Below are positions 37,113 through 37,296 of a DNA stretch of 37,296 bases, one piece after another. This DNA comes from a virus. The first letter of the stretch is position 1, and the number at the start of each line of letters is the position of its first letter. Below the pieces are notes generated by a model. That model was given only the letters and a program-made list of their open reading frames with translations, had not been told where the DNA came from and did no database searches. The stretch spans positions 1 to 37,296 of IMG/VR virus record IMGVR_UViG_3300032797_000272; one strand, 5' to 3'. The position numbers and the translations under genes were made by a program.

Positions 37113-37296
37113 CGCAGCCACTTTTGCCATTTATCGCCTGTTTTGGCCCCGCTGAAAATCGCCGCCCGCGCCCCCCCCCAACCCCCGCCCCGTCAATTAC
37201 TTAACCTTACTTTGCCACCCCTCGCCTCCCCCCGCCCCCCCTCGCCATCCATCATCTGTTAAACTCTTGTCGTGAGCGTCACTTCACGACGTTCGA
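37113..37296. other. Terminal region with C-rich tract and candidate phage end
   Basis: After the last site the plus strand is pyrimidine-rich (37171-37250, with a run of nine C). Near the edge, gtcgtga...tcacgac (inverted repeat) spans 37269-37290. Read on the minus strand, TGAAGTGACGCTCACGAC begins at 37286, similar in style to Mu-type TG ends. The last 10 bases may be host. I cannot confirm the boundary, and no gene is supported here. Confidence 0.4.

Noticed and set aside
1-37296. tRNA or rRNA genes
   Set aside because: I saw no cloverleaf with a conserved T-loop and no rRNA-like stretch; a covariance-model scan would be decisive.

Overview
The window is a nearly complete transposable (Mu-like) bacteriophage genome of about 37 kb. 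It lies reversed: the early end is on the right and the late genes run leftward, almost all on the minus strand. The host is a GC-rich bacterium. The intergenic spacers, and many coding stretches, carry short tandem words of 7-9 bases. From general recollection, such words are typical of Acidobacteriota, Verrucomicrobiota or Planctomycetota genomes, but the host cannot be fixed from this sequence. No contractile sheath or baseplate genes are visible. Two tail-tube-like genes, a frameshifted tail chaperone and a tape-measure gene point to a siphovirus-type transposable phage (B3/D3112-like architecture).

Right to left. 36927-37296 is an early-end regulatory region with five perfect copies of a 12-bp motif, probably transposase or repressor sites. 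35999-36926 is the immunity switch: an XRE repressor and a two-TM protein face a small divergent HTH protein across an operator/promoter. 32220-35991 holds a CII-like regulator, the MuA-type DDE transposase and the MuB-type ATPase. 26392-32139 is the early/middle module: zinc-ribbon proteins, two coupled membrane microproteins, Gam, a HerA-like ATPase, a GemA-like protein and HTH regulators. 23577-26296 is the lysis/accessory module: an amidase broken by a palindromic insertion, membrane proteins, a collagen-like protein and a VpaChn25-type protein. 10036-23540 is the head and neck module: small and large terminase, a fused portal/F protein, four signal-peptide proteins (two are tandem paralogues), protease/scaffold, decorator, major capsid and neck proteins. 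1-9933 is the tail module: two tube-like proteins, chaperone, tape measure, distal tail proteins and the start of a fibre-like protein cut by the window edge.

The standout is a 1.1-kb cassette on the opposite strand (about 6600-7779), inserted exactly between the tail chaperone and the tape-measure gene. It encodes a 99-aa protein and, with an ATGA overlap, a 189-aa protein with features resembling Cas7/RAMP-type RNA-binding proteins. Directly behind the second stop codon is an uninterrupted array of 32 pentamers of the form G-[G/C]-Y-N-N, followed by an intrinsic terminator. Two coupled genes, a strictly phased array with a variable dinucleotide in each unit, and a terminator look like a self-contained undescribed system.

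Other points worth a second look are a three-copy composite palindromic element (one copy breaks the amidase), tandem-word repeats that form signal peptides and in-frame linkers, a candidate +1 (or -2) frameshift in the tail chaperone, and an internal scaffold start in the protease gene.
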